DNA of 64,000 nt from Leifsonia sp040686855 (GTDB lineage: Bacteria > Actinomycetota > Actinomycetes > Actinomycetales > Microbacteriaceae), in assembly GCF_040686855.1 (NCBI RefSeq), contig NZ_JBFBOG010000001.1, positions 248,001 to 312,000 of the forward strand, given 5' to 3'. The notes beneath the pieces are model-generated. The model was not told the origin of the DNA, did no database searches, and saw nothing but the letters and a program-made list of their open reading frames with translations. A program made the position numbers and the translations under genes. Shown piece by piece: positions 16,213 through 25,278 of this stretch (positions within the stretch are counted from its first letter, which is position 1; each line of letters starts with the position of its first letter).

Positions 16213-17214
16213 CTAGAGCTGGTCTGGCTCCAGCCACTTCTCGGCGAGGTGGTCCGCGATCACGCGGCGGACGGTGCCCGACTTCGAGCGGAGCACGATC
16301 GACTCGGTCCGGATGATCGGGCCCTTCCGCCGGACGCCCTCGACCAGGCCGCCGTCGGTCACGCCGGTCGCGACGAAGAACGTGTTGTCGCCCTGGACCA
16401 GGTCGTCGACGCTGAGGATGGTGTCCATCTTCAGCCCCGCGGCGATCCCCCGGGCCCGCTCCTCGTCGTCGCCGGGCGCGAGCATCCCCTGCATGAAGCC
16501 GCCGAGCGCCTTGACCGCCGCCGCCGTGATGACGCCCTCCGGGCTGCCGCCGACACCGACGCACATGTCGATGCGCGACTCGTAGCGGGCCGCGTTGATG
16601 CCGCCTGCGACGTCCCCGTCGAGCAGCAGCCGCGTCCCCGCGCCCGCCGCGCGGATCTCCTCGATCAGCCCCTCGTGCCGCGGCCGGTCGAGCACCGCCA
16701 CCCGGATCTCGTTCACCGGCTTGCCCAGCGCCTTCGCCAGCGCGCGGATGTTGTCCCCGATCGACTGCGACAGGTCCACGACGCCGTGACCGGCCGGACC
16801 GGTCACGATCTTGTTCATCCGGAACACGCTCGACGCGTCCAGCATCGACCCGCGGTCCGAGACCGCGATCACCGACAGCGCGTTCTGGCGCCCGGCGGCC
16901 GTCAGCGAGGTGCCGTCGATCGGGTCCACGGCGATGTCCACCGCCGGTCCGCGGCCGTTCCCGACGTGCTCGCCGTTGAAGAGCATGGGGGCGTTGTCCT
17001 TCTCGCCCTCGCCGATCACGATGACGCCGTCGAAATTGACGGTCCCCAGGAACTTGCGCATCGCATCCACAGCCGCACCGTCCGCCGCGTTCTTGTCACC
17101 GCGCCCGATCCACGGCGTCGCCCGGATCGCCGCCGCCTCGGTCGCCCGCACCAACTCCATGGCCAGGTTCCGGTCGGGGTGCGTGAAGTGCGGGGCGCTG
17201 TCGGTGCTGGTCAT
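16213..17214 (-). CDS. glpX: class II fructose-1,6-bisphosphatase (GlpX)
   Basis: A 333-residue lithium-sensitive FBPase of the GlpX type, the usual gluconeogenic FBPase of actinobacteria. Metal and phosphate motifs include I-G-E-G-E-K-D (68-74) and D-P-I-D-G-T (97-102). The ATG at 17214 is preceded by GGGAGGA; the frame extends to 17370 but that part is non-coding in character. A TACACT -10-like hexamer (minus strand, 17311-17316) lies about 100 bases upstream. It works with fba at 22406 in gluconeogenesis. Confidence 0.92.
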   Translation of the reverse strand: MTSTDSAPHFTHPDRNLAMELVRATEAAAIRATPWIGRGDKNAADGAAVDAMRKFLGTVNFDGVIVIGEGEKDNAPMLFNGEHVGNGRGPAVDIAVDPIDGTSLTAAGRQNALSVIAVSDRGSMLDASSVFRMNKIVTGPAGHGVVDLSQSIGDNIRALAKALGKPVNEIRVAVLDRPRHEGLIEEIRAAGAGTRLLLDGDVAGGINAARYESRIDMCVGVGGSPEGVITAAAVKALGGFMQGMLAPGDDEERARGIAAGLKMDTILSVDDLVQGDNTFFVATGVTDGGLVEGVRRKGPIIRTESIVLRSKSGTVRRVIADHLAEKWLEPDQL

Positions 17215-17351
17215 GATGGGTCCTCCCGGACGGATTCGTAGAAGAGACGACGCCGGTACAGGAACGCCGTCGTCGTCGTCCGGCGCCCGCGGGGCGGTCC
17301 GGACGGTGCCAGTGTATCCGCCGCTCCGCGCCTCGTCAGGGGCCGGAGCGC

Positions 17352-17388
17352 GGTCTGCACGGACGTTCACGGAACGTTCGCGCAGACC
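17352..17388. terminator. hairpin at 3' end of the acid-sugar operon
   Basis: Two 17-base arms (17352-17368 and 17372-17388) pair at 15 of 17 positions around a 3-base loop. It lies 16 bases past the kinase stop in the direction of transcription. No U-tract follows. Confidence 0.65.
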
Positions 17389-17404
17389 GCGCGCGGGGCG
17401 CGGC

Positions 17405-18676
17405 TCAGACCGCGCCGACGGTCTCCGGCACGAGCCCCACGGCGGACAGCACCTCGGTGAGGGTGTCCGGTCCGCCGACGTTGCCCGGCACGACCACGTA
17501 GGTGATCTCGCGCCCGTCGTGGGCGAGCATCCGCCACACCGACACGCCCGGCAGCACCTGTCCGGCGACGTACGCCCAGGTGGCGCCGACCCCGGTCCGC
17601 GCCACCTCGGCGGAGGTGATACCGCCCTTGGCGACCACGACCTCCACCCGCGGCAGCAGGTCCCGGACGGCCGTCGTCAGCGCGGTCATCACCTTCTCGC
17701 CGTGCGCGAGCGTGTTGTCGGACGCGGCGCGGACCCGTTCGCTGGTGACCACGGCGAGCATCCCGTCGTCCAGCCGCGCGCGGGCGGCAGCAGCGGCCGC
17801 ATGCCCGGCGGAGGCGGGGTCGGCGAAGGCGGCGACCGTGTCGATGACGGACGGTTCGCCCCATCCCTCGCGGACGCCCTCGAGCTGCGCGGTCGCGCCG
17901 CCGGTGTGCGATCCGACGGCGAGCAGCGTCGGACACGCCGACGCCACGAGCGGACGCGGAAGCAGCCCGGTGCTCTGCACCCCGGCGAGCGCCGCCGCGA
18001 GCGGGGCGGCCGAACGCACGACGAGCTGCGTGCCCGACTCCCGCGTGATCCCGACGGCCTCCGCGACGCGCCGGATGTCGTCATCCGTCAGTGCGTCGGG
18101 CAGCAGCACGCTTCCCACGGGAGCAGCGCCGAAGGCCGCCGCCAGCTCCTCCACCGGGCCGCGCACCACGGACAGCGGCACCGGCACCGGCTCGCGCGAC
18201 GACTTCTCGCGCACGTACTCGGCGAGCACCCCGCTCGAGAACGGGAACACCGGGTCCGCCGCGTACTCCGTGTCGTGCGCCGCGACGACGGAGTCGCCGA
18301 TCCGCACCAGGTGCACGCCGTCGACCGTGGTCCGGCCGCCGTCCGGGAACGCGGGCACGAACAGCATGACCGCCTCCGAGGAGAGGAACACCTCGGTCTC
18401 GGCGAACACGTGTCCCCGCAGCGTCGAGTCGCCGCGCAGCACGAACTGCACCTCCTCGCCCAGCCTGCGCGCCGCCTCCTCGGCGTCGCGCTTGACCCGC
18501 GACACGAGCCGCACGGCCGCGTCCTCGTCGATCGCGCGGCTGTTCGTCTGCACGTAGACGCTGTCATCCTGCCGCAGCGCCTCGGTGAGGAGGTCCGCGT
18601 CGCTCACGAGGAGGACGCGGACCCCGGTCGCCGACTGCGTGCCGGTGGGGTCGTCGTCGAGAACGACCGTCTTCAT
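17405..18676 (-). CDS. four-carbon acid sugar kinase family protein (DUF1537-type)
   Basis: A 423-residue kinase of the family that phosphorylates four-carbon acid sugars such as threonate, erythronate or their 3-keto forms. The N-terminal substrate domain opens with V-L-D-D-D-P-T-G-T-Q, and the C-terminal nucleotide-binding domain contains V-V-A-K-G-G-I-T-S-A-E-V. The ATG at 18676 overlaps the transporter stop by 4 bases (ATGA). The exact sugar is not determinable, but the linked oxidoreductase, symporter and FadR regulator argue for uptake and catabolism of a carboxylated sugar. Confidence 0.85.
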   Translation of the reverse strand: MKTVVLDDDPTGTQSATGVRVLLVSDADLLTEALRQDDSVYVQTNSRAIDEDAAVRLVSRVKRDAEEAARRLGEEVQFVLRGDSTLRGHVFAETEVFLSSEAVMLFVPAFPDGGRTTVDGVHLVRIGDSVVAAHDTEYAADPVFPFSSGVLAEYVREKSSREPVPVPLSVVRGPVEELAAAFGAAPVGSVLLPDALTDDDIRRVAEAVGITRESGTQLVVRSAAPLAAALAGVQSTGLLPRPLVASACPTLLAVGSHTGGATAQLEGVREGWGEPSVIDTVAAFADPASAGHAAAAAARARLDDGMLAVVTSERVRAASDNTLAHGEKVMTALTTAVRDLLPRVEVVVAKGGITSAEVARTGVGATWAYVAGQVLPGVSVWRMLAHDGREITYVVVPGNVGGPDTLTEVLSAVGLVPETVGAV

Positions 18677-19998
18677 GCGCGGTCCTCGGCGATGACGCGC
18701 TCCACCTCGGCGCGCTCCTTCGGTCCCCAGGTCTCGCGGGTGACGAGGACGCCGATCAGGCCGATCACGCCGACGGCGACGTAGATCCAGGCGACACCGC
18801 CCCAGCCCATCCCGATGGCCGCGGCCGTCGCGATGAAGGGGATGAAGCCCGACAACGCGGCCGAGAACTGGTAGCCGAGCGAGGCGCCCGAGGTGCGGGT
18901 GTTCGTGCTGAACAGCTCGCTGAAGTAGGCGCCCTGCGTGCCCGCGAGCATGTCGTGGATGATCGCGAGGCCGATCACGTAGACGAGCACGATGAAGGCG
19001 GGGATGCCTGTGTTGACGAGCAGGAACATCGGGAAGCCGAACGCGATGGTCGCGAGCGAGCCGATCAGGTACACGGTCTTCCGGCCGAACCGATCGCTCA
19101 GCGCGCCGAAAATCACCGTGGTGAAGCATCCCAGCGCCGTCGCGATGATGAGGCCGGTCAGCGCGGTCTCGCGCGTCGCGATCTCGTTCGACGTGATGTA
19201 GGAGATGAGGTAGGTGACGATGACGTAGAAGCCGCCGGTCTCGGCGAGGCGCAGCGCGATGACGCGGAGGACGGTCCGCCAGTCGTTGCGGAGGACGGTC
19301 AGGATCGGGTTCTTCACCAGCGTGCCGGCGGTCTTGGCCTCCTCGAACTCGGGGCTCTCCGACACCTTGAGGCGGATGATGAGGCCGGCGACGATCAGCA
19401 CGGCGCTGAGCATGAACGGCAGACGCCAGGCCAGCTCGTTGCCGAGGCCCGCCGAGAGCAGGAACGCCACGTTGGCGAGGAAGACTCCGAGCGGCACGCC
19501 GACCTGCGGGATGGCGGCGAATTTGCCGCGCTTTCGCCACGGCGCGTGCTCGAAGGTCATCAGGATCGCGCCGCCCCATTCGGCGCCGAACGCGAGGCCC
19601 TGCACGATACGGATCGCGGTGAGCAGGAGCGGGGCGAGCAGCCCGACCTGCGCGTAGGTCGGCAGCAGGCCGATGAGGACGGTCGAGATGCCCATCACGA
19701 ACAGCGCACCGACGAGCACCGGCTTGCGGCCGTACTTGTCGCCGAGGAAGCCGCCGATGATGCCGCCGAGCGGACGCATCGCGAAGCCGATGCCGAACGT
19801 GAGGAAGCCGAGCAGGACACCGACGACCGGGTCCTCGCTCGGGAAGAAGTCCGTCCCGAAGTAGAGGGCGGCGGCGGTGCCGTAGGCGAGGAAGTCGTAG
19901 TTCTCGACGGTGGTGCCGACGGCGGAGCCGATGGCGACCTTCAGCTTGTCGGGCGAACCGTTGGCCGCCTGCTGTGAACGGGATGCTGTCATGGTCAT
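18673..19998 (-). CDS. MFS transporter, metabolite:H+ symporter (MHS) family
   Basis: A 441-residue, 12-helix proton symporter. The loop 2-3 signature G-D-K-Y-G-R-K-P (about residues 87-94) and the helix-5 region match ShiA/ProP/KgtP-type carriers of organic acids and acid sugars. It starts MTMTAS, with GGGAGA upstream. It follows the fadR-like gene by 53 bases and overlaps the kinase by 4, so it is the uptake step of the same operon. Confidence 0.88.
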   Translation of the reverse strand: MTMTASRSQQAANGSPDKLKVAIGSAVGTTVENYDFLAYGTAAALYFGTDFFPSEDPVVGVLLGFLTFGIGFAMRPLGGIIGGFLGDKYGRKPVLVGALFVMGISTVLIGLLPTYAQVGLLAPLLLTAIRIVQGLAFGAEWGGAILMTFEHAPWRKRGKFAAIPQVGVPLGVFLANVAFLLSAGLGNELAWRLPFMLSAVLIVAGLIIRLKVSESPEFEEAKTAGTLVKNPILTVLRNDWRTVLRVIALRLAETGGFYVIVTYLISYITSNEIATRETALTGLIIATALGCFTTVIFGALSDRFGRKTVYLIGSLATIAFGFPMFLLVNTGIPAFIVLVYVIGLAIIHDMLAGTQGAYFSELFSTNTRTSGASLGYQFSAALSGFIPFIATAAAIGMGWGGVAWIYVAVGVIGLIGVLVTRETWGPKERAEVERVIAEDRA

Positions 19999-20051
19999 TG
20001 CGGAGTGTCTCCCTTGATACTCGTTTCGAGCCGGGAGACCGTCTCCCGGCT

Positions 20052-20792
20052 CTAGCCGGTCGGGGCGGTGACCCCGCCGACGTTGCCGATGGCGTAGAAG
20101 CTTTCGATGTGTTCGCGAACCAGGCGGACGGCCTGATCCGGGTCGTGCTGTTCGATCGCGGCGAGGATGCCGCGGTGCTCCGCCCGGACGGTCTTGGCCG
20201 TCTCCCGCCAGTCGTCGAGGCGTTCGTAGGCCTCGATCATCTGGCGGTTGATGGCGATCCGGAGGGACTGCATCAGGTGGGCGGTGAGGGCGTTCCCGGT
20301 GGACTCCGCGATCGTCACGTGGAAGGCGGTGTCCAGCCGGTTGAACTCGCGTGCGTCGATGGAGGGGTCCTCCATGGCGTCGAGGATGCCGGCGAGCGCG
20401 GCGTGGTCGTCATCCGTCGCTCGATGGGCCGCCTCCGAACACGACCACGACTCGAGCGCGATGCGCGTGTCGAGCACGTCGGTCTGGCTGAAGTGCCCGA
20501 GCGCCAGCTGGAGCTTGAGCAGGTTCACGAACCCGGGTCCAGGCGTCCCGACGAGGACCGCTCCCCCCTCGCCGCCGCGGCGGATGTCCACCACCCCGAG
20601 CGCCTCCAGCACCCGCAGGCTCTCCCGCAGCGACGGACGGCTGACGCCGAGCGAGATCGCGAGATCCCGTTCGCTCGGCAGGTGGTCTCCCGCCTTCAAC
20701 CGGCCGTCGAGGATGCGCTCCTCGATCTGCGCCATGACCTGCTCGTACGTGCGGACCCGCTGAACGGGCTCCCACGCCGTGCCCTCCGACAT
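20052..20792 (-). CDS. FadR/GntR-family transcriptional regulator (FCD domain)
   Basis: A 246-residue regulator. The N-terminal winged helix (about 10-80) has L-P-S-E-R-D-L-A-I-S-L-G-V-S-R-P-S-L-R, and the C-terminal all-helical FCD domain (about 100-230) has metal/ligand residues in D-T-A-F-H-V, E-H-R-G-I and R-E-H-I-E. Such proteins are ligand-released repressors binding TNGTNNNACNA. A perfect match to that operator lies at the head of the operon (22301-22311) and a near match at 20898-20908, between the oxidoreductase and this gene, supporting autoregulation of the operon. Confidence 0.88.
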   Translation of the reverse strand: MSEGTAWEPVQRVRTYEQVMAQIEERILDGRLKAGDHLPSERDLAISLGVSRPSLRESLRVLEALGVVDIRRGGEGGAVLVGTPGPGFVNLLKLQLALGHFSQTDVLDTRIALESWSCSEAAHRATDDDHAALAGILDAMEDPSIDAREFNRLDTAFHVTIAESTGNALTAHLMQSLRIAINRQMIEAYERLDDWRETAKTVRAEHRGILAAIEQHDPDQAVRLVREHIESFYAIGNVGGVTAPTG

Positions 20793-20897
20793 CGCTTCTC
20801 CCCTCGTTCGGGTTCCGGACCCCCATGGGGGCCCGGATCGCCCCGGCGCTCGAAGCGCCGCTCCCGGTGAGAAGCAGTCTAGTTTTCATGAGCGCCG

Positions 20898-20908
20898 AGG
20901 TCAGACCA
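20898..20908. promoter_or_regulatory. weaker FadR-type operator match
   Basis: The sequence ggtcagacc plus flanks fits the TNGTNNNACNA pattern except for the first base. It lies about 106 bases upstream of the regulator's start, abutting the stop of the oxidoreductase gene. Confidence 0.4.
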
Positions 20909-22267
20909 TCAGGCCGCGGCGAGGGATTCGCGACGGAACTCGTCCTCCAGTTCGCGGCGCACCTGGACGGCGAGCAGCGACTCGTCCGCATCCACGTCGT
21001 CCCACGAGACCATGCGGTCCTTGGGGACGTCGCGGATGAGCTTGGCGCCGTGCGCCAGGCCCAGCGGGAGGGCGTTGTGGTCGAGCGACACCGCGGCCGG
21101 AGCCAGCTTGCCGAAGACCGTGTAGCCGCCTTCGCCGTCGAGCGTGTCGCCCGCGCGGAGGTCCTTCTTCGCCGTTGTGACGACGTCGCCCCGGAAGCCG
21201 GTCGGCGAGCCGGTGGCCTCGTTGCGGAGGACCGCCGCCGCGATGGACACCCCGAGCTCGAGCCCGATCATGTGGTACGGACGGTACAGCTCGCCGAAGC
21301 GGCCCGACGGGTCGGTCTGCACGCCGTACTCGGCGAAGCACTGGACCGCGTAGTCGGTGCGCGCCTCGAAGGTGACGTAGACGCCCCAGCGCAGGTCGCG
21401 GTACACGTCGCTGCCGTCGCGGTTGAGGCTGGAGACGATCTCGACGGTCCCCGAGCGGCTGAGCGTGCCGCCGTTGGCCTTCGGGATGATGAGCGTCGAC
21501 AGCTCGTCGACGCCCGCCGGCGTGAAGTTGAGACCCTCGTCCTGCGGGATGAGGCCCGTGCCGTTGGCGACGGCCGCCATCTCGATGGCCGACTTGGTGC
21601 CGTCCAGGAACGAGTTGAACATCTTCGGGTTGTAGTCGCCCGAGGCCAGCTGCTCCTCGGTGAAGCCGTAGTAGTTCCAGACCGTGTCCGGCGTGGAGTA
21701 GTTGTACTCCGGAAGGTACTTGGTGCCCTTGCCCGCGGCGACGACGTCGAAGCCGACGGTGCGCGCCCAGTCGACCATCTCGCAGATCAGCGCCGGCTGG
21801 TCGCCGTAGGCCATCGAGTAGACGACGCCGGCGGCCTGCGCGCGGCGCTGGAGGATCGGGCCGACCATGCAGTCCGCCTCGACGTTGACCATGATGACGT
21901 GCTTGCCGTTGTCGATGGCGGTGAGCGCGTGATAGGTGCCGATGATCGGGTTGCCGGTGATCTCCAGGACGACCTCGATCTCCGGGCGGCGCAGCAGGTC
22001 GTCCGCGCTCTCGGTGACGAAGGTCTTGCCCGTGCGCAGGGCGTCGTCGAAGCCGGTGGCCGCGTAACGCTCGGCCGGCCATCCGGTGCGGTCCAGGGCC
22101 GCCTTCGCCTTGGGGACGTTGATGTCGGCGACGGCGACCACGTGGAAGCCGGGGCTGTTCACGGCCTGCGTGAGGAACATCGACGAGAACTTGCCCGCAC
22201 CGATGACGCCGACGCGGATCGGTCCCGCCTCCTCGGTGCGCTTCTGCAGCAGCGAGTGCAGATTCAT
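20909..22267 (-). CDS. COG4091-like NAD(P)-dependent oxidoreductase with SAF domain
   Basis: A 452-residue enzyme. The N-terminal Rossmann fold has G-V-I-G-A-G-K-F (20-27), the middle part resembles homoserine-dehydrogenase-like oxidoreductases, and the C-terminus (about 350-430) has the SAF fold with D-L-R-A-G-D-T-L-D-G-E-G-G-Y. It is the first gene after the operator and thus probably the first catabolic step, feeding a product to the kinase. The ATG at 22267 is preceded by AAAGGAG; frames running further upstream are not coding. A true homoserine dehydrogenase role is unlikely in this setting. Confidence 0.75.
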   Translation of the reverse strand: MNLHSLLQKRTEEAGPIRVGVIGAGKFSSMFLTQAVNSPGFHVVAVADINVPKAKAALDRTGWPAERYAATGFDDALRTGKTFVTESADDLLRRPEIEVVLEITGNPIIGTYHALTAIDNGKHVIMVNVEADCMVGPILQRRAQAAGVVYSMAYGDQPALICEMVDWARTVGFDVVAAGKGTKYLPEYNYSTPDTVWNYYGFTEEQLASGDYNPKMFNSFLDGTKSAIEMAAVANGTGLIPQDEGLNFTPAGVDELSTLIIPKANGGTLSRSGTVEIVSSLNRDGSDVYRDLRWGVYVTFEARTDYAVQCFAEYGVQTDPSGRFGELYRPYHMIGLELGVSIAAAVLRNEATGSPTGFRGDVVTTAKKDLRAGDTLDGEGGYTVFGKLAPAAVSLDHNALPLGLAHGAKLIRDVPKDRMVSWDDVDADESLLAVQVRRELEDEFRRESLAAA

Positions 22268-22298
22268 GTGCCTACTCCTTTGTGGGTGGTTCTGGGAT

Positions 22299-22313
22299 GA
22301 TGGTCTGACCATC
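22299..22313. promoter_or_regulatory. perfect palindromic FadR-type operator
   Basis: GATGGTC-T-GACCATC is a perfect 15-base palindrome containing TGGTCTGACCA, which satisfies the FadR-subfamily consensus TNGTNNNACNA at every fixed position. It lies 31 bases before the oxidoreductase ATG, where a bound repressor would cover the minus-strand promoter. A second ttgacca half lies at 22319-22325. Confidence 0.7.
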
Positions 22314-22363
22314 AATCCTTTGACCATAATGAGGGGGCTCGGTCCGGATGTCAAGCGCCTCGG

Positions 22364-22369
22364 TATGAT
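22364..22369 (+). promoter_or_regulatory. -10 box candidate for fba
   Basis: TATGAT, 36 bases before the fba ATG, is a good -10 match; the region 17 bases upstream (ggtccg) is a poor -35. The position would give a leader of about 30 bases. Confidence 0.4.
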
Positions 22370-22405
22370 GAGGGCGTTCGACACCCCGATCCTCAAGGAG
22401 CTGCA

Positions 22406-23434
<1,029 letters not shown>

Positions 23435-23441
23435 TCGCGCC

Positions 23442-23472
23442 GGGCGGCGGGACGCGGAAGCGCCCGCCGCCC
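23442..23472 (+). terminator. fba terminator hairpin
   Basis: Perfect 10-base arms gggcggcggg and cccgccgccc enclose an 11-base loop, seven bases after the fba stop. No U-tract. Confidence 0.65.
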
Positions 23473-23501
23473 GCACCAGCAGGATCGAGGAGGCAGCGGG
23501 C

Positions 23502-24140
23502 ATGACCGACCAGGAGCCGCGGCCGGACGACCGGCCACGTCCGCAGTTCGGGGAGCTGGCGCCCCCCGGCTGGGTGTGGCATCCCCCGGCCGATGCCGAC
23601 CGCCTCGACACCTCCCGGCCGCTCGAGCGCGAGGACGACGCCGTCACTCCGCCGGCCCCGGCGGGCGCGCCGTATCCGGGCGCGCGGCCTCCGTATCCCG
23701 GGGCGCCCTACCCGTCGGCGGGCGAGCGGGCCCGCGCGGGGCAGCCGGCCCCGACCTGGAACCTGACGCTCACCATCCTGCTCGCCGTCTTCGGCTTCTT
23801 CGGGATGCTGTACTCGATCGCGACACTCCAGGCCATCCCGGCCTCGATGCAGCTGCTGCACAGCACGAACGGCCTCGGCGACTACACGCCCGCACCGGTC
23901 GTGGGCACGCTGGTGCTGATCGGGTCCATCCTGATGGGCGTGATCTGGGCGGCGTCCGCGGGTCTCGCGGCGCTGCTGCTGGTCCGGCGGCGGCTGGCGT
24001 TCTGGGTCCCCCTCGTCGCGGGGATCGTCGCCATGGTCGTGCTGCTGATCTTCGCCGGTGCGGTGCTCGCGACCGACCCGGTGCTGCTCGGGTTCTACTC
24101 GGGGACCTCCGGCGGCACGACGCCGACCCAGACGCCCTAG
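23502..24140 (+). CDS. DUF6264-like membrane protein
   Basis: A 212-residue protein. The first ~80 residues are hydrophilic and proline-rich with repeated A-P-Y-P-G-A / P-Y-P-G-A units; the rest has three hydrophobic segments (about 86-108, 128-152 and 160-190). The N-terminal R-P-Q-F-G-E-L-A pattern matches a membrane family typical of Microbacteriaceae. Function unknown. It is convergent with ispH, 30 bases away. Confidence 0.7.
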   Translation: MTDQEPRPDDRPRPQFGELAPPGWVWHPPADADRLDTSRPLEREDDAVTPPAPAGAPYPGARPPYPGAPYPSAGERARAGQPAPTWNLTLTILLAVFGFFGMLYSIATLQAIPASMQLLHSTNGLGDYTPAPVVGTLVLIGSILMGVIWAASAGLAALLLVRRRLAFWVPLVAGIVAMVVLLIFAGAVLATDPVLLGFYSGTSGGTTPTQTP

Positions 24141-24170
24141 CGCCGCGCCGGGACGGAGCGGAGGAGCGGC

Positions 24171-25232
24171 CTAGCGGGTGCCGCGGCCGCCGAGCGCCCG
24201 CGCGTCCTGCTTGCCCGAGATGTCCTTGCGGAGCTCCTTCGGCAGCGAGAACATGAGGTCCTCCTCGGCCGTCTTGACCTCCTCGACATCGGCGTAACCG
24301 GCGCCCGCGAGGTCGTCCAGCACCTCCTGCACCAGCACCTCGGGCACGGATGCGCCGCTCGTCACGCCGATCGAGGAGACGCCGTCGAGCCATTCCTGCT
24401 TGATCTCGCTCGCATAGTCGACGCGGTAGGCGGCCTTCGCGCCGTACTCCAGCGCGACCTCGACCAGGCGGACCGAGTTGGAGGAGTTGGCCGAGCCGAC
24501 CACGATCACGAGCTCCGCCTGCTCGGCGACCTTCTTGATGGCGACCTGGCGGTTCTGGGTGGCGTAGCAGATGTCGTCGCTGGGCGGGTCCTGCAGGTTC
24601 GGGAAGCGCTCGCGCAGGCGGCGCACGGTCTCCATCGTCTCGTCGACCGACAGCGTGGTCTGCGAGAGCCAGACGACGCGATCCGGGTCCTTCACGACGA
24701 TGGAGTCGACGTCGTCCGGCCCGTTGACCAGGGTCACGTGGTCGGGCGCCTCGCCCGCCGTTCCCTCGACCTCCTCGTGGCCCGCGTGGCCGATGAGCAG
24801 GATCTCGCGGTCGTCGCGCGCGAAGCGCACGGCCTCGCGGTGCACCTTGGTGACCAGCGGGCAGGTGGCGTCGATCGCGCGCAGGCCGCGGGCGGCGGCG
24901 GCGTTGACGACGGCCGGCGAGACGCCGTGCGCCGAGAAGACGACGTGCGCGCCCTCCGGAACCTCGTCGACCTCGTCCACGAAGATCGCACCCTGCTGCT
25001 CCAGCTCGGACACGACGTGCACGTTGTGGACGATCTGCTTGCGCACGTAGACGGGCGAACCGTAGAGGTCCAGCGCCTTCTCGACGGCGACCACGGCGCG
25101 GTCGACACCGGCGCAGTAGCCGCGGGGTGCGGCCAGCAGGACCTTCTTGTGTCCGACGACCGGGTTATCCTGAAGCCGTCGCCTCGCGCCGGGAATCCGC
25201 GGCATCGGGAGGCTGATGGTTGCGTCGCTCAC
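24171..25232 (-). CDS. ispH: 4-hydroxy-3-methylbut-2-enyl diphosphate reductase (IspH)
   Basis: A 353-residue iron-sulfur enzyme, the last step of the MEP isoprenoid pathway, making IPP and DMAPP. The three cluster cysteines are visible: Cys40 in G-Y-C-A-G-V, Cys124 in D-A-T-C-P-L-V and Cys222 in D-I-C-Y-A-T-Q-N-R. The substrate motif around A-H-G-V-S is at 101-105. It starts within 50 bases of the divergent xseA. Its product feeds the cis-prenyltransferase at 32927. Confidence 0.95.
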   Translation of the reverse strand: MSDATISLPMPRIPGARRRLQDNPVVGHKKVLLAAPRGYCAGVDRAVVAVEKALDLYGSPVYVRKQIVHNVHVVSELEQQGAIFVDEVDEVPEGAHVVFSAHGVSPAVVNAAAARGLRAIDATCPLVTKVHREAVRFARDDREILLIGHAGHEEVEGTAGEAPDHVTLVNGPDDVDSIVVKDPDRVVWLSQTTLSVDETMETVRRLRERFPNLQDPPSDDICYATQNRQVAIKKVAEQAELVIVVGSANSSNSVRLVEVALEYGAKAAYRVDYASEIKQEWLDGVSSIGVTSGASVPEVLVQEVLDDLAGAGYADVEEVKTAEEDLMFSLPKELRKDISGKQDARALGGRGTR

Positions 25233-25278
25233 CCTTCGATCCTACGTGAGCACGCTGGACACGGAATGGGAGGGGTCG

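Noticed and set aside
17405..19579. Apparent 724-residue fusion including the acid-sugar kinase
   Set aside because: The first ~300 codons are an out-of-frame reading of the MHS transporter; ATG 18676 fits the family start.
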